A stretch of DNA of 64,000 bases from Mycolicibacterium crocinum (GCF_022370635.2 NZ_CP092362.2:682001-746000), one strand, 5' to 3'; positions 18,425 through 27,396 are shown, counted from the stretch's first letter. Notes: a model not told the origin generated them from the letters alone. Translations and numbers: made by a program.

Positions 18425-20196
18425 CACCGGTCCTGCGCCAAGGACTGCCGTAGCTCGGTGACCTCGTCGGCGAGGAAAGGCAGGGGATCGCCGCGCTCAG
18501 GTACCGGCGCACCGGTCCGCACCGCGGCCGCCAAGGCCGCAAGCGCCTCCACATGCGGTTGCGCCGACCGGCCGCCGAACAGCGATCGGCCGAACTCGAC
18601 ACCATCGGCGCGGTGCTCGATGGTCCAGCACGCCGCGATCGTGCGGTAGGCCAGCTGCTCGGTCGCGTTCACCGCGGGCAGCAACTGCTCGGCGAGCTCC
18701 TTCTGGCGTGCCGACCCGGCCAGCGCGGCCTCGTCGGATTCCATCAGCGCGATCGTGGCGATCTGCAGGTCCCGGCGGGCGGCACGCGCCGCCAGGCCGG
18801 TCGTATCGCCGGCGGCGACGTACGGGAGCACCTGCGCAGCCGCCTCGAGCGTGCGTCCGATCGCGTCGGTCAGCCGGGTGGATTCCTGCCAGCGCACGGC
18901 GACCAGGTAGACGGTCACCCCGATCGCGCAGCCGATCAACGTGTCGATACCGCGGGCCAGCAGCAGGTGGCCGATATCGATCGCATGGGTGCCCGACGAG
19001 ATGGTCAGCGCCGCGGTCGTGATGAAAACCGTTGCGAGCGTATAGTTTCGGACCACCAACACCTCGATGACGAAGTTCAGCAGCGCCAGCAGCGCTACCA
19101 GCCAGAGGTCGTGAGGGTGCAGCGACAGGATCACTCCCGCGAGCCCGAGGCCCACCCAGGTGCCCAGCAGCCGCTCGGCGCCGCGGCGCAACGTGCGGCT
19201 GCGGTCGGTGCCCTGGTGTAGCACCAGCACGGCAGCTGCCATCGCCCAGTACGCGTGGTCGACACCCAGAGCCATCGCTGCCGCACCGGACAGCAGCGCG
19301 CCGATGGCTACGCGCTGCATGATGTGGCGCACCGGCGATCCGGGACGGACCGCGCGGCGCAGCACCGTGACCACCGGCGGGCTACCCAGCGGGATCCGGT
19401 CGGCGTCACGGGTCGCCACGGCTTCCGGCGGCAGCTGCAGCGCACCGAGCCTGCGGGCCTGCTCGGCGGTCTCCGGTGCCGGGGCTATTCCCTGCGCGGC
19501 GGCGGTGACCGCCGTCGTGAACAACACATGCGCCGCGTGGTTGGCGGCCCGCAGCCGGTGCAGGATGCTGCTCGAACGGGCTTGTAGCGGTTGGTAATTC
19601 ACCAGCACGCTCCATGAGCGGTGCAGCGCGCTGGCCGCCCGGTGGCGGGCGGCGCGTTCGGCCGGCGAGTTGGCGGCTTCGATGTAGCCGGCGACGGCCT
19701 CGGCGGCGGCCGCGACCGCCGCACGTTCCGGCTTGCGATAGTGGACCAGCGCGCCGGCCATCTGCACCAGCCAGGCCACCGCGCCGCCGGCGAGCACCAG
19801 CAGCCCGATTGTCCTGGGCGCCAAATGTGCTGCGGAAACCCCGATTCCGGCCGCGCAGGCGACGACGAAGATGTAGGCACCGGGCGGTCCGACGGCCAGT
19901 GCGTTGCACAGCCACACCGCCGCAACGGCGACCAGTGACACCACCACGACGCCGAGCCACGGCACCTGCGCCGACCAGTCACCCAGGGCGACGGCCGCGG
20001 CCAGGGATACCGCCACCGTCGCCAACTCGATGCCGCGGTTGGCGTACGGCCGGTCACCACCGAACCGCGACGTGAACGCGCCGAGGGTGGCGATCAGTCC
20101 GGAGCTCATCGCCCCCGCGGCCCAGCCCGCCGTGACGGGGATCGCGGTGCTGATCGCCGCGCGCAACCCGATGGGCCAGCGCGGCGGAGGGTTCAC
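18421..20196 (-). CDS. FUSC-family / aromatic-acid-exporter-like membrane protein
   Basis: 591 residues from a GTG at 20196, four bases after the CDF stop; an in-frame ATG at 20265 lies inside the CDF gene and is less likely. Two blocks of about six hydrophobic segments each (residues ~10-150 and ~310-440) are separated by a soluble region, the layout of FUSC/YccS/AaeB-type transporters. The middle has GTDRSRTLRRGAERLLGTWVGLGLAGV, a conserved FUSC feature. It probably exports organic anions; the substrate is unknown. It is likely co-transcribed behind the metal exporter. Confidence 0.8.
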   Translation of the reverse strand: MNPPPRWPIGLRAAISTAIPVTAGWAAGAMSSGLIATLGAFTSRFGGDRPYANRGIELATVAVSLAAAVALGDWSAQVPWLGVVVVSLVAVAAVWLCNALAVGPPGAYIFVVACAAGIGVSAAHLAPRTIGLLVLAGGAVAWLVQMAGALVHYRKPERAAVAAAAEAVAGYIEAANSPAERAARHRAASALHRSWSVLVNYQPLQARSSSILHRLRAANHAAHVLFTTAVTAAAQGIAPAPETAEQARRLGALQLPPEAVATRDADRIPLGSPPVVTVLRRAVRPGSPVRHIMQRVAIGALLSGAAAMALGVDHAYWAMAAAVLVLHQGTDRSRTLRRGAERLLGTWVGLGLAGVILSLHPHDLWLVALLALLNFVIEVLVVRNYTLATVFITTAALTISSGTHAIDIGHLLLARGIDTLIGCAIGVTVYLVAVRWQESTRLTDAIGRTLEAAAQVLPYVAAGDTTGLAARAARRDLQIATIALMESDEAALAGSARQKELAEQLLPAVNATEQLAYRTIAACWTIEHRADGVEFGRSLFGGRSAQPHVEALAALAAAVRTGAPVPERGDPLPFLADEVTELRQSLAQDRC

Positions 20197-20200
20197 CAAC

Positions 20201-21097
20201 TCACCAGTCGGTCTGACCTGGGCAGTCGTCCGCGCAGCCGGGCGGTTCGACCTGGACCGTCGCATGTTCGAGCCCGCGGGCGGACAGCACCGCCCTGGCG
20301 TCGTCGAGCACCCGGTCGGAGTCCCCGCTGCTGGTCAGGTGGGCGGTCACCATGTCCTTGCCCGGTACCAGCGTCCACACGTGCAGATCGTGCACCTCGG
20401 TGACGCCGTCGACCGCGGCCAGTGCGGCGCGGAGTTCGTCGACGTCGATGTGGGCGGGCGAGGATTCGGACAGGATCCGCAGTGCGGCGCGGGCCAGGCC
20501 GATCGCCCGGGGCAGCACCCAGAGCGCGACGAACACCGCGACCACCACGTCGGCGTACGGCCAGTGCGTCGTCACGTTCACGATGCCGGCGATCAGCACG
20601 CCGATGCTGCCGACGGTGTCGGCCACCACTTCCATGTAGGCGCCCTTGACCGCGAGGCTTTCCTCGGATTGCGAACGCAGCAGCAGCACCACGGCCAGAT
20701 TGGCGACCAGACCGGCGATGGCGACCACGATCATCGGGACTCCGGGGATCTCCGGTGCGTTGCCCAGCCGCTCGATCGCCTCGTAGAGGATGAATCCCGC
20801 CACGAAGAGCAACAGCACGGCGTTGGCGACCGCGGTGAACACCTCGGCCCGATGCCAACCGTAGGTGCGGGCCGCCGACGCCGGACCATGGCGGGCCAGC
20901 AGCACGGCAGTCAGCCCCATGAACATGGCGACCAGGTCGGTCAGCATGTGGCCGGCGTCGGCAAGCAGGGCGATGGAGTTGATCATCAGCGCGGTCGTCA
21001 GCTCGATGACGAAGAAGACGGTCAGGATGCCCGCGGCGACGAGCATCCGGCTCACCCGCGTGTCACCGCCATGACTGTGGTCGTGTCCGGCTCCCAT
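20201..21097 (-). CDS. Cation diffusion facilitator (CzcD-like Zn/Co/Cd exporter)
   Basis: 298 residues from the ATG at 21097 (MGAGHDHSHGG); codons further upstream fall in an operator palindrome. The His-rich N-terminus HDHSHGG and six transmembrane segments are clear. Membrane metal-site residues are HMLTD in TM2 and EVVAD in TM5, the Glu variant as in CzcD-type proteins. The cytoplasmic C-terminal domain has VHDLHVWTLVPG. It pumps divalent metal out in exchange for protons. Confidence 0.92.
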   Translation of the reverse strand: MGAGHDHSHGGDTRVSRMLVAAGILTVFFVIELTTALMINSIALLADAGHMLTDLVAMFMGLTAVLLARHGPASAARTYGWHRAEVFTAVANAVLLLFVAGFILYEAIERLGNAPEIPGVPMIVVAIAGLVANLAVVLLLRSQSEESLAVKGAYMEVVADTVGSIGVLIAGIVNVTTHWPYADVVVAVFVALWVLPRAIGLARAALRILSESSPAHIDVDELRAALAAVDGVTEVHDLHVWTLVPGKDMVTAHLTSSGDSDRVLDDARAVLSARGLEHATVQVEPPGCADDCPGQTDW

Positions 21098-21104
21098 GCG
21101 AGGA

Positions 21105-21128
21105 ATATATGCGCAAAAGCGCATATAT
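21105..21128. promoter_or_regulatory. Perfect palindrome upstream of the metal exporter, candidate ArsR/SmtB-type operator
   Basis: Two 10-base arms, ATATATGCGC and its exact reverse complement, flank AAAA. It ends 7 bases from the CDF start codon and lies in the divergent space to the PE-PPE gene. AT-rich 12-2-12-like dyads ahead of metal exporters are typical targets of ArsR/SmtB repressors. No arsR gene is in the window, so the regulator would act from elsewhere. Confidence 0.7.
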
Positions 21129-21243
21129 CGCAAGCCTCATCGACTCGGGTTGGGCCGGGCGCCGACGGTGCTATGGTGTGAATCACATACGTGCACGAAT
21201 GTTTGTAAAATCACTCGGCTCAGCCGTGGCGTCAGGAGTTCCG

Positions 21244-22233
21244 ATGAAGGGTTGTCGTGTCAGGGCAGCGCGTACCGCGGTGTACGGCGTTGTCGCGGGG
21301 GTGATGGTGGCGGCGTCGGTCGCGACGCCCGGGCCTGCGCTCGCCGATCCGTCGACCGCTTTCACGACCGGCGAGGCGCTCGTCGTCGGCGGCACCGGCA
21401 AGAGCGTGCCGTCCGCGTCGATGATGCATGCGCTCTACGAGCAAGGCATCTTCAGCGATCCGGATCCGACGGGCGTGCAGTACCCGGCGCAGCTGTGGCC
21501 GATACGAGGGAAGTTGACGCTCGATGAGTCGGTCGCGGTTGGGGTCGCGAATCTCGACAGCGCGCTGGTCGATGCGGACGGACCGGTCACCGTCGTCGGA
21601 CTGAGCCAGGGGGCGGTGGTGGTCAACTATGAGAAGCGGGCTCTGATGGCTCAACCCGACCCGCCGGCGGACATCTCATTCGTCACGATCGGGGACCCCA
21701 CCAACAGCGACGGGGGCCTGCTGGCGAAGCTGCCACACGTGCACATTCCGATACTGGACGCCACCATTCCCCGGGTGTCAGTCGAAACACCCTACGACAC
21801 AACGGAAATCGTGCATGAGTACGACGGCTACTCGGATTTCCCGGATAACCCGCTCAATCTGCTGGCCGACCTCAACGCGCTTGCCGGGGTGATCTATCTG
21901 CACCCCAACAAGGGCGGCGTGGATCTCAACGATCCCCGCAATGTGGTCACCTCGAGCACGAATTCTCTGGGGGGTACGACGACCCACATCGTGGTACCCA
22001 CCGATGAGCTTCCCCTGACGAGGCCACTGCGAGCACTCGGTGTCCCCGATGCGGCCGTGGACGCATTGGACAGACCGTTGCGGAAGATCATCAACACCGC
22101 CTACGCCGGCGAACGACCGGGGCGGAAAGCGCCGAGATCGGGTCTCGGATCCTCCCCGGCGCACCGCTCCTCTGAGCCGGCTCGCCGCCCCGCGAGTGCA
22201 ACGGCGCACTCGAAGCCTCGCACTCTGTCGTAG
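21244..22233 (+). CDS. Exported PE-PPE-domain serine-hydrolase-like protein
   Basis: 329 residues from the ATG at 21244, preceded by CAGGAG at good spacing. A Sec signal (KGCRVRAAR, then a hydrophobic run, with PALADP as cleavage site near residue 34) leads the protein. The PE-PPE domain has the nucleophile elbow GLSQGA and FVTIGDPTNSDGG, and resembles the alpha/beta hydrolase domain found behind PE and PPE modules; here it has no PE or PPE leader. The tail after ~residue 285 is Arg/Pro/Ser-rich and probably disordered. It is likely a cell-envelope esterase. Confidence 0.82.
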   Translation: MKGCRVRAARTAVYGVVAGVMVAASVATPGPALADPSTAFTTGEALVVGGTGKSVPSASMMHALYEQGIFSDPDPTGVQYPAQLWPIRGKLTLDESVAVGVANLDSALVDADGPVTVVGLSQGAVVVNYEKRALMAQPDPPADISFVTIGDPTNSDGGLLAKLPHVHIPILDATIPRVSVETPYDTTEIVHEYDGYSDFPDNPLNLLADLNALAGVIYLHPNKGGVDLNDPRNVVTSSTNSLGGTTTHIVVPTDELPLTRPLRALGVPDAAVDALDRPLRKIINTAYAGERPGRKAPRSGLGSSPAHRSSEPARRPASATAHSKPRTLS

Positions 22234-22291
22234 GGGAAGCGCCATGGCGGGCCGGTCGACCCCGTCGCCGGTGGCCCTGGCCTAGAGCGCC

Positions 22292-22321
22292 TTGACCCAT
22301 TTTCGTGATTTACGTTACAGT
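22292..22321 (+). promoter_or_regulatory. Candidate sigma-A-type promoter of the IS-split exported gene
   Basis: TTGACC at 22292-22297 and TACAGT at 22316-22321 are separated by 18 bases, a good vegetative pattern, 47 bases ahead of the ATG at 22368. It would drive only the 12-codon stub before the insertion sequence. Confidence 0.45.
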
Positions 22322-22325
22322 CAAA

Positions 22326-22347
22326 ACAAACATGCATGACGGTTTGT
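22326..22347. promoter_or_regulatory. Inverted repeat downstream of the -10 box, possible operator
   Basis: ACAAAC (22326-22331) and GTTTGT (22342-22347) pair across a 10-base spacer, just downstream of the predicted -10 element of the exported gene. GTTTGTAAA also occurs at 21201-21209 ahead of the PE-PPE gene. A regulatory role is inferred from position only. Confidence 0.35.
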
Positions 22348-22397
22348 AAATGAGCCTCGGAGGAATCATGGGTAGGTCAGTGGCCGGCAACCAGCGC

Positions 22398-22403
22398 GCT
22401 AAC
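22398..22403 (+). repeat. Target-site duplication GCTAAC, left copy
   Basis: GCTAAC directly abuts the left TGT end of the insertion sequence and is repeated at 23481-23486 after the right end. A 6-base duplication fits IS481-family insertion. Confidence 0.9.
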
Positions 22404-23376
22404 TGTTCTTCACGGGCAGGTTGTGAACGCGTAGGCGGTCGATTGGTGTCTTGCTCTTGATGCCGGTGTGGGGTCGATGGTGATTGTAGTGATGTAGCCA
22501 GCTCTGGTAGGTCGCTGCGCGGGCTTCATCGGAGAAGTAGGTCTGGGCGTAGGCCCATTCCTGGTTGAGGGTGCGGTTGAATCGCTCGACCTTTCCGTTG
22601 GTTTGCGGGCGGTAGGGGCGGGTCTTCTTGTGAGCGATATCGTCGCCCAACGCTTCAGCGAAAAGCTTTGATCGATAACAGGATCCGTTATCGGTGAGGA
22701 CCCGTTTAACCACAATGTCGTGCTCGCCGAAGAAGGCCTTGGCACGTCCCCAGAACGCTGATGCGGTCTCTTTACGTTCGTCGGTGAGGATCTCTGAGTA
22801 GGCCAGCCGGGAGTGGTCATCGACCGCGTGGTGCAGGTAGGCATAACCGCGGCCCTGCTTTTTGTTGTGGCGATTGCCGATCGTGCGACCCAGCTTGCGA
22901 TGCCCGCCCCCGTCGGGGATACGACCAAGCTTTTTGATGTCGACATGGATCAGATCCCCGGGCGCAGCGTGTTCGTAGCGACGCGCCTTGGCTCGCCGCA
23001 CTGGCAGACCGCTGGCCTGATCCAAATCACGCAGCAGCGGCATCCGGTAGCGGCGCAGTACCGCCTCAACGGTCGAGCGGGGTAGTCGCAAGTGAGCGGC
23101 GATGCGGTGCGGGCCCCACCGACGCGTGAAGCGCACCTTGATAATCCGGCGTTCCCGACGCCGCGCCAGCTGCCGCGGGCTGCGATGCGGTCGACTGGAC
23201 TGGTCGTTCATCGCCTCCTGGCCGCCGACGCGGTACCGGTCGGCCCACTTCTTGGCCGTGGCGCTCGAGCACTGAAATCGTTCTGCGGCCCGAGCGTAAG
23301 TCCATCCGTCCTCGACGACACAACGAGCCAGCCGCAACCGGCCCTTCGGAGTCAAACAGGCATTAGCGTGAACCAT
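22399..23376 (-). CDS. IS481-family transposase
   Basis: 325 residues. The N-terminal helix-turn-helix has RLRLARCVVEDGWTYARAAE; the catalytic DDE core shows HVDIKKLGRIP, VLTDNGSCYRS and NGKVERFNRTLNQEW, with the last Glu in place, so the enzyme looks intact. The stop codon TAG lies at 22399-22401, outside the terminal TGT of the element and inside the duplicated target, so host DNA supplies it. A short promoter region remains between the start and the right end at 23480. Confidence 0.95.
   Translation of the reverse strand: MVHANACLTPKGRLRLARCVVEDGWTYARAAERFQCSSATAKKWADRYRVGGQEAMNDQSSRPHRSPRQLARRRERRIIKVRFTRRWGPHRIAAHLRLPRSTVEAVLRRYRMPLLRDLDQASGLPVRRAKARRYEHAAPGDLIHVDIKKLGRIPDGGGHRKLGRTIGNRHNKKQGRGYAYLHHAVDDHSRLAYSEILTDERKETASAFWGRAKAFFGEHDIVVKRVLTDNGSCYRSKLFAEALGDDIAHKKTRPYRPQTNGKVERFNRTLNQEWAYAQTYFSDEARAATYQSWLHHYNHHRPHTGIKSKTPIDRLRVHNLPVKNS
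22404..22429. repeat. Left terminal inverted repeat of the IS
   Basis: The 26-base tip matches the right tip (23455-23480, reversed) at 19 positions: TGT at the extreme end, a diverged middle, and a perfect 13-base inner core. Confidence 0.85.
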
Positions 23377-23454
23377 GAGGACCTCTCGGTGATCGATGTG
23401 CGTGTGGTAACCACACCGATACCGGAGGTCCTCACCTATAACCGCTCACCACGC

Positions 23455-23480
23455 CGTTCACAACCTGTCGAAGAGTTACA
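23455..23480. repeat. Right terminal inverted repeat of the IS
   Basis: Reads, reversed, TGT at the tip with the core CAGGTTGTGAACG at positions 14-26, pairing with the left end. Confidence 0.85.
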
Positions 23481-23486
23481 GCTAAC
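23481..23486 (+). repeat. Target-site duplication GCTAAC, right copy
   Basis: Second copy of GCTAAC immediately after the right ACA end of the element. The interrupted frame resumes at 23487. Confidence 0.9.
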
Positions 23487-25994
23487 CGGGGCGGCCGATT
23501 GGAGCCGTACGGCTGGCTGGGGCTGAGCGCGGTCACGCTGGGTATGGGCGCCGCGCTGGCCTACGGGGCAGGCGTTGCCCACGCTGATACGGCCGGTTCC
23601 ACCGCACCGGCCGGAGCATCGGCCGCTGACCACGGACCCAAGCACGCTACCGCTGCGGGCAGGCGAACGCCGTCGGCGGCCACGCTCGCCGGCGCCAAGG
23701 ATCCGACGTCGCGGTCAGATGTTGTCGCACCGAAATCCGCCGGTGGGCCCGCGATCATGCGACGTGCGTCGGCGACACTCGATCGACGCACGACCCCTTC
23801 TCGCGCCGTCCTCGCGACGGTTCCGACCGCGCCCACGCCGACAGGATCCCCGGCGGGTTTGGCCGACGTGTTGGCCTATGCCGCTCGTGACGTCCAGAAC
23901 ATCGCCCTGCCGCAGCGACAACCCGCGCCCGGGCACCCCGGTTCGATGAACCTCGCTGCCTCCGCACCGGTGCCCCAAGTGGCCTTCGACGCGGTGATCG
24001 CCGGGCCAATCCAGCATGCCCTGCACTCACTCGTCAGACACATCGAGGCCGCGGTGGCAACGACTGTGCGCTTCGTCAGCAGCGCGGTGCGGGCGACGGT
24101 GCGGGCCACCGTTGTGGCAGTGCGGACGATCACGACCGCAATCACCAATGTCGTCGAAATCGCCCTCCATCCCGCGCCGTACGCGGATGGTCCGACCGTC
24201 GGCATGCCCGACGCTCCCACCGGTGCGGTCACCGGCAATCTCGGTTTTCGGGCGCCAGGCGACCTGCCACTGACCTACACCGTCACCGCGGCGCCGACGC
24301 GCGGGACGGTGACCGTGAGCAACTCCGGTGTGTACACATACACCCCCACGCAAGAGGCGCGGCTGGCCGCCGACGGCGCTACGCCGCTGACCGATACGTT
24401 CGTGGTGACCGCAACCGACCGGTTCGGGTCCACCTCTCAGACGGTCACTGTTCCGGTCGCCCCCGCCCGTTACGTGGTACAGGTGCCCGACAGCGTGCTG
24501 GCGCCCCGCGAACCCAACTTCACTCCCGACGGCAAGTCCTTGGTGTTCTCCGCGACTCCGCAGGGCGGCGGCAGATCCGAGATATATCGAATCGACGTCG
24601 ACGGCACCAACCTTCGGTGCCTCTCATGTGGACTCGCCCCCGACCTCACCGAGGATCTCTCGAAACCGTTCGCCATGGCCAACGGGTCGGACTACCTCCT
24701 CAGCGGTGGCACGCAGTCGCCGACCGGAGGAACATCGGCCGACCACTTCGTCCTGCACTGCACCGGCGGTGACGGCGGCTGTGGCGAGGGCTCGTCGCTC
24801 TCGTTGATCAATCTGCCGACCCAATACGCTCCTGGCGTGGTCGTCGTCCAGACCCGCGAGATGCGCATGGCTCCGGACAGCACGCACATCGCCTACACCC
24901 AGCTACTCGCTTCGGGAACCAAGACTGTTCTGGTCACCAGTGTCGGCACGTTGCAGGCCGGCCCGAACGGCTACGACATCGTCGACTCGCGGGTGGTGTA
25001 CGACGCCGGTGAAATCAAAGCCTTCACGCCGGACGGCAAGGGCGTCATCGTCACCGACTTCTATGGCCGCTACAACCAGGGCAACGCCGACGACGTCGTG
25101 GTGAACCTGCAGAACGGATCGATCACCCGGCTGACCGCCAACTTGGACTACGACGAGAGCGCAAACCTGTCGCCCAATGGGCAATGGCTGGTTATCGGGA
25201 GCTCCCGCACGCTGAATTACCTGACGCCGATGACGCAGATTGTCAGGCCGAGCTTCGTCCCCGCCTACGTGGTGTTTCCGACCTTCTTGGCAAAGCGCGG
25301 CACCACGAACCAGACCTGGGTCGTCTCGCCCGCGGATGAGTTGGCCGGCGAGAACGGTATCTTCCTCGGGGATCCGACCGGGACGTATATCTCGCGGCCA
25401 GTGGCGAACTGGAGCCCTGACGGCACCGCGGTCGCGCTCTGGGAAGCGCAGGCGTCCGACGCGACCCAAAGCCGACTGGTTGTGGCGTACCTCAGCGAGA
25501 CCGGCGGCGGCACACTGCCCACCGACACCTCCACGCCCGATATGACCGGATGGGCACCGGCGCTATCGGGATTCGTCCCCACGCTGCCGCAGCTGGAACC
25601 GGGACGGCCCGGCCTCGTGGGCGGCGACGCGCAAGTCGTCAAGACCACGAGCGGCAAACTGACAACGACGACGGTCACCTACACCAACTTCGAGGACAGC
25701 TCTGGCTACATCCTCAACGGGACCGAATCGACTGTCGCGAACGCCACGCTCACGTCGATCACCTACAACGCCAACATCACGGTCACCGATGCAGACGGTA
25801 ACGAGATCGGGTGGCTGCGAGCCGACGGCGTGGTGATCAACAACCAGCAGACGATTCAGGGCACCATCGAGTCGTCGATGAACGGCAACCATCTCGCGAT
25901 GGGGACACCGGTCGTCTGACGATGCCGACCGACCGTTTCGGCACGGCGGGAGCACCAATACGCGACACGATCGCTACGATGTCCGACAAACGAC

Positions 25995-26010
25995 GATTCT
26001 CATGAGGATC
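25995..26010. promoter_or_regulatory. Near-perfect palindrome upstream of the first tetR
   Basis: GATTCTCATGAGGATC is symmetric at 14 of 16 positions (GAT-N-CTCATGAG-N-ATC) and ends 19 bases before the ATG at 26030. The place and symmetry suit an autoregulatory TetR operator. It is unlike the dyad upstream of the second tetR. Confidence 0.5.
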
Positions 26011-26029
26011 GGGATGTCGTAAGGCGGCA

Positions 26030-26665
26030 ATGGTTGTGGTGAGCGTGGGTGAGCGTCGGACTCAGGCTGAGCGCACCGCTGCAATGCGGACTCGGCTGCT
26101 CGACGCAACGATCGAGTGTCTGGTGACCTACGGGTACGCCGGCACGACCACGCCGCGAATCGCCGAGATCGCCGGTGTGACCCGCGGGGCGCAGGTGCAC
26201 CATTTCCGGTCAAAAGAAGATCTGGTCGTCGCCGCCGTCGAGTACCTTGCGCAACAGCGGATTCAGAAGGCCATGCGCCAGGACGCCGGCATCTGGAAGG
26301 GGCCCGACCCAGTTCTCGGGGTCCTGGAATTTCTGTGGAATTCGCACCAGGGGGACATGTTCGTCGCCACCATCGAGCTGTGGGTGGCCGCCAGGACCGA
26401 CGACGTCCTGGCGAAGGAGGTGGCACGGGTCGAGCCGATGGTCAACAGCACACTGATCACGGCCATCGCTCAACTGTTGCCTGACCACGCTGCACGCAAG
26501 CATGTGCGGAACGTCTTGTACACCGCGATGGATGCGCTCCGGGGAATCCTGGTCGTCGGGTTCGTCGATCGAGACCAGACCCAAGCCCGTCGGCGGTGGG
26601 ACCGCGCATGCGTCTATCTGGCCGCCATGCTCTCAGAGGCGTTGGCCGCCAAAGACTCTGACTAG
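26030..26665 (+). CDS. TetR-family regulator (tandem copy 1)
   Basis: 211 residues from ATG; a GTG at 26042 is an alternative. The N-terminal HTH lies at about 25-65 ([42 protein letters not shown]). The C-terminal domain contains LRGILVVGFVDRDQTQARRRW. It is closely similar along its whole length to the TetR protein 98 bases downstream, so the pair arose by tandem duplication. It probably senses a hydrophobic or acyl-CoA ligand (inference from the neighbouring operon). Confidence 0.88.
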   Translation: MVVVSVGERRTQAERTAAMRTRLLDATIECLVTYGYAGTTTPRIAEIAGVTRGAQVHHFRSKEDLVVAAVEYLAQQRIQKAMRQDAGIWKGPDPVLGVLEFLWNSHQGDMFVATIELWVAARTDDVLAKEVARVEPMVNSTLITAIAQLLPDHAARKHVRNVLYTAMDALRGILVVGFVDRDQTQARRRWDRACVYLAAMLSEALAAKDSD

Positions 26666-26710
26666 TCGGGTTTCCGCCGGTCCATTGCTGGGCGAAAATG
26701 CTCTGACACT

Positions 26711-26734
26711 TACATACACTCCGGTACGCATGTA
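26711..26734. promoter_or_regulatory. Operator-like dyad upstream of the second tetR (ATAC-N3-CCGG-N3-GTAT type)
   Basis: The core at 26714-26731 reads ATAC-ACT-CCGG-TAC-GCAT, with outer TAC and GTA extending the symmetry to 24 bases. The same core pattern occurs at 27430-27447 ahead of the thiolase operon. It lies 29 bases ahead of the ATG at 26764. A TetR binding site is the simplest reading. Confidence 0.65.
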
Positions 26735-26763
26735 GTATCCCTGCACAGCAGCGATCGGAGGAC

Positions 26764-27396
26764 ATGGTGGCCGAAGCCGGCATGCCTGACGCGCGCAGGA
26801 CGCAGCTGGAGCGGACCGCGGCGATGCGGTCGCGTCTTCTCGCAGCCACCGTGGAATGTCTTGTGGCACACGGCTATGCCGGCACAACCACACACCGGAT
26901 CGCGGCCATTGCCGGGGTGACGCGCGGCGCTCAGGGGCACCATTTCAAGTCCAAAGAGCAACTCGTGGTGACCGCGGTCGAGCATCTCGCCGAACAGCGG
27001 ATCCAGGCGGTCGTTCGTGAACACTGCCGCCTGCGCGACGGCCCGGACATCGCCGCCAATGTACTGGAACTGCTGTGGGAAACCCATCAAGGTGCGGTAT
27101 TCGTTGCCACGATGGAACTTTGGGCCGCGTCCTGGACCGATGACGTCTTGGCCGCGCACATCGCCCGGGTCGAGCCACGCGTCAACGGCACCATCGTCGA
27201 CGCCATTGCCCAGTTCGTGCCGGGTCAGGTGTCGAAGAAGGAATTGCGCAACGCCATCTTCACCGCCATGGATGCACTGCGCGGGATCCTGGTCGCCAGC
27301 CTGGCCGACCGCAATCAGCTTCGCGCACGCCATCGTTGGGAGCGCGCCGCTCTGTACCTGCGGCCCGAGCTCTCGCGTGCGCTACTCGGTGACTGA
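26764..27396 (+). CDS. TetR-family regulator (tandem copy 2)
   Basis: 210 residues from ATG with an upstream CGGAGG site. HTH region: [20 protein letters not shown] and [22 protein letters not shown]. The ligand domain ends in [21 protein letters not shown], parallel to copy 1. It lies directly ahead of the catabolic operon, and a shared dyad sits in front of both, so it is the best candidate for the operon's repressor. Confidence 0.9.
   Translation: MVAEAGMPDARRTQLERTAAMRSRLLAATVECLVAHGYAGTTTHRIAAIAGVTRGAQGHHFKSKEQLVVTAVEHLAEQRIQAVVREHCRLRDGPDIAANVLELLWETHQGAVFVATMELWAASWTDDVLAAHIARVEPRVNGTIVDAIAQFVPGQVSKKELRNAIFTAMDALRGILVASLADRNQLRARHRWERAALYLRPELSRALLGD

Larger units (their letters stand above)
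22404..23480. mobile_element. IS481-family insertion sequence, 1077 bp, complete
   Basis: Both ends start TGT and share an inner block CAGGTTGTGAACG at positions 14-26 from each tip. GCTAAC is duplicated on both sides. One transposase gene on the minus strand fills the element. Size and end structure fit the IS481 family. Removing it with one target copy restores an open frame in the host gene. Confidence 0.93.
22368..25919 (+). pseudogene. Exported beta-propeller/Ig-like protein gene interrupted by an IS481-family element
   Basis: Twelve codons (ATG with AGGAGG-like site, MGRSVAGNQRAN) run to 22403 and stop at the insertion; the frame resumes exactly at 23487 once the element and one 6-base target copy are removed. 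The rebuilt protein of about 822 residues has a signal peptide (LGLSAVTLGMGAALAYGAG, then VAHAD), a low-complexity Ala/Pro/Thr region to ~200, an Ig/cadherin-like domain (LTYTVTAAPTRGTVTVSN) and a TolB/PD40-type beta-propeller (FTPDGKSLVFSA, LSPNGQWLVIGS). The 3' part could still be translated from TTG 23499 or ATG 23556, but without the basic N-terminus. Function unknown. Confidence 0.85.

Noticed and set aside
20197..20265. ATG at 20265 as start of the FUSC-type gene
   Set aside because: It would overlap the CDF gene by 65 bases with no ribosome site; GTG 20196 follows the stop by 4 bases.
21177..21187. TGTGA-A-TCACA as a CRP site before the PE-PPE gene
   Set aside because: CRP half-sites need a 6-base spacer; here it is 1, so the match is by sequence only.
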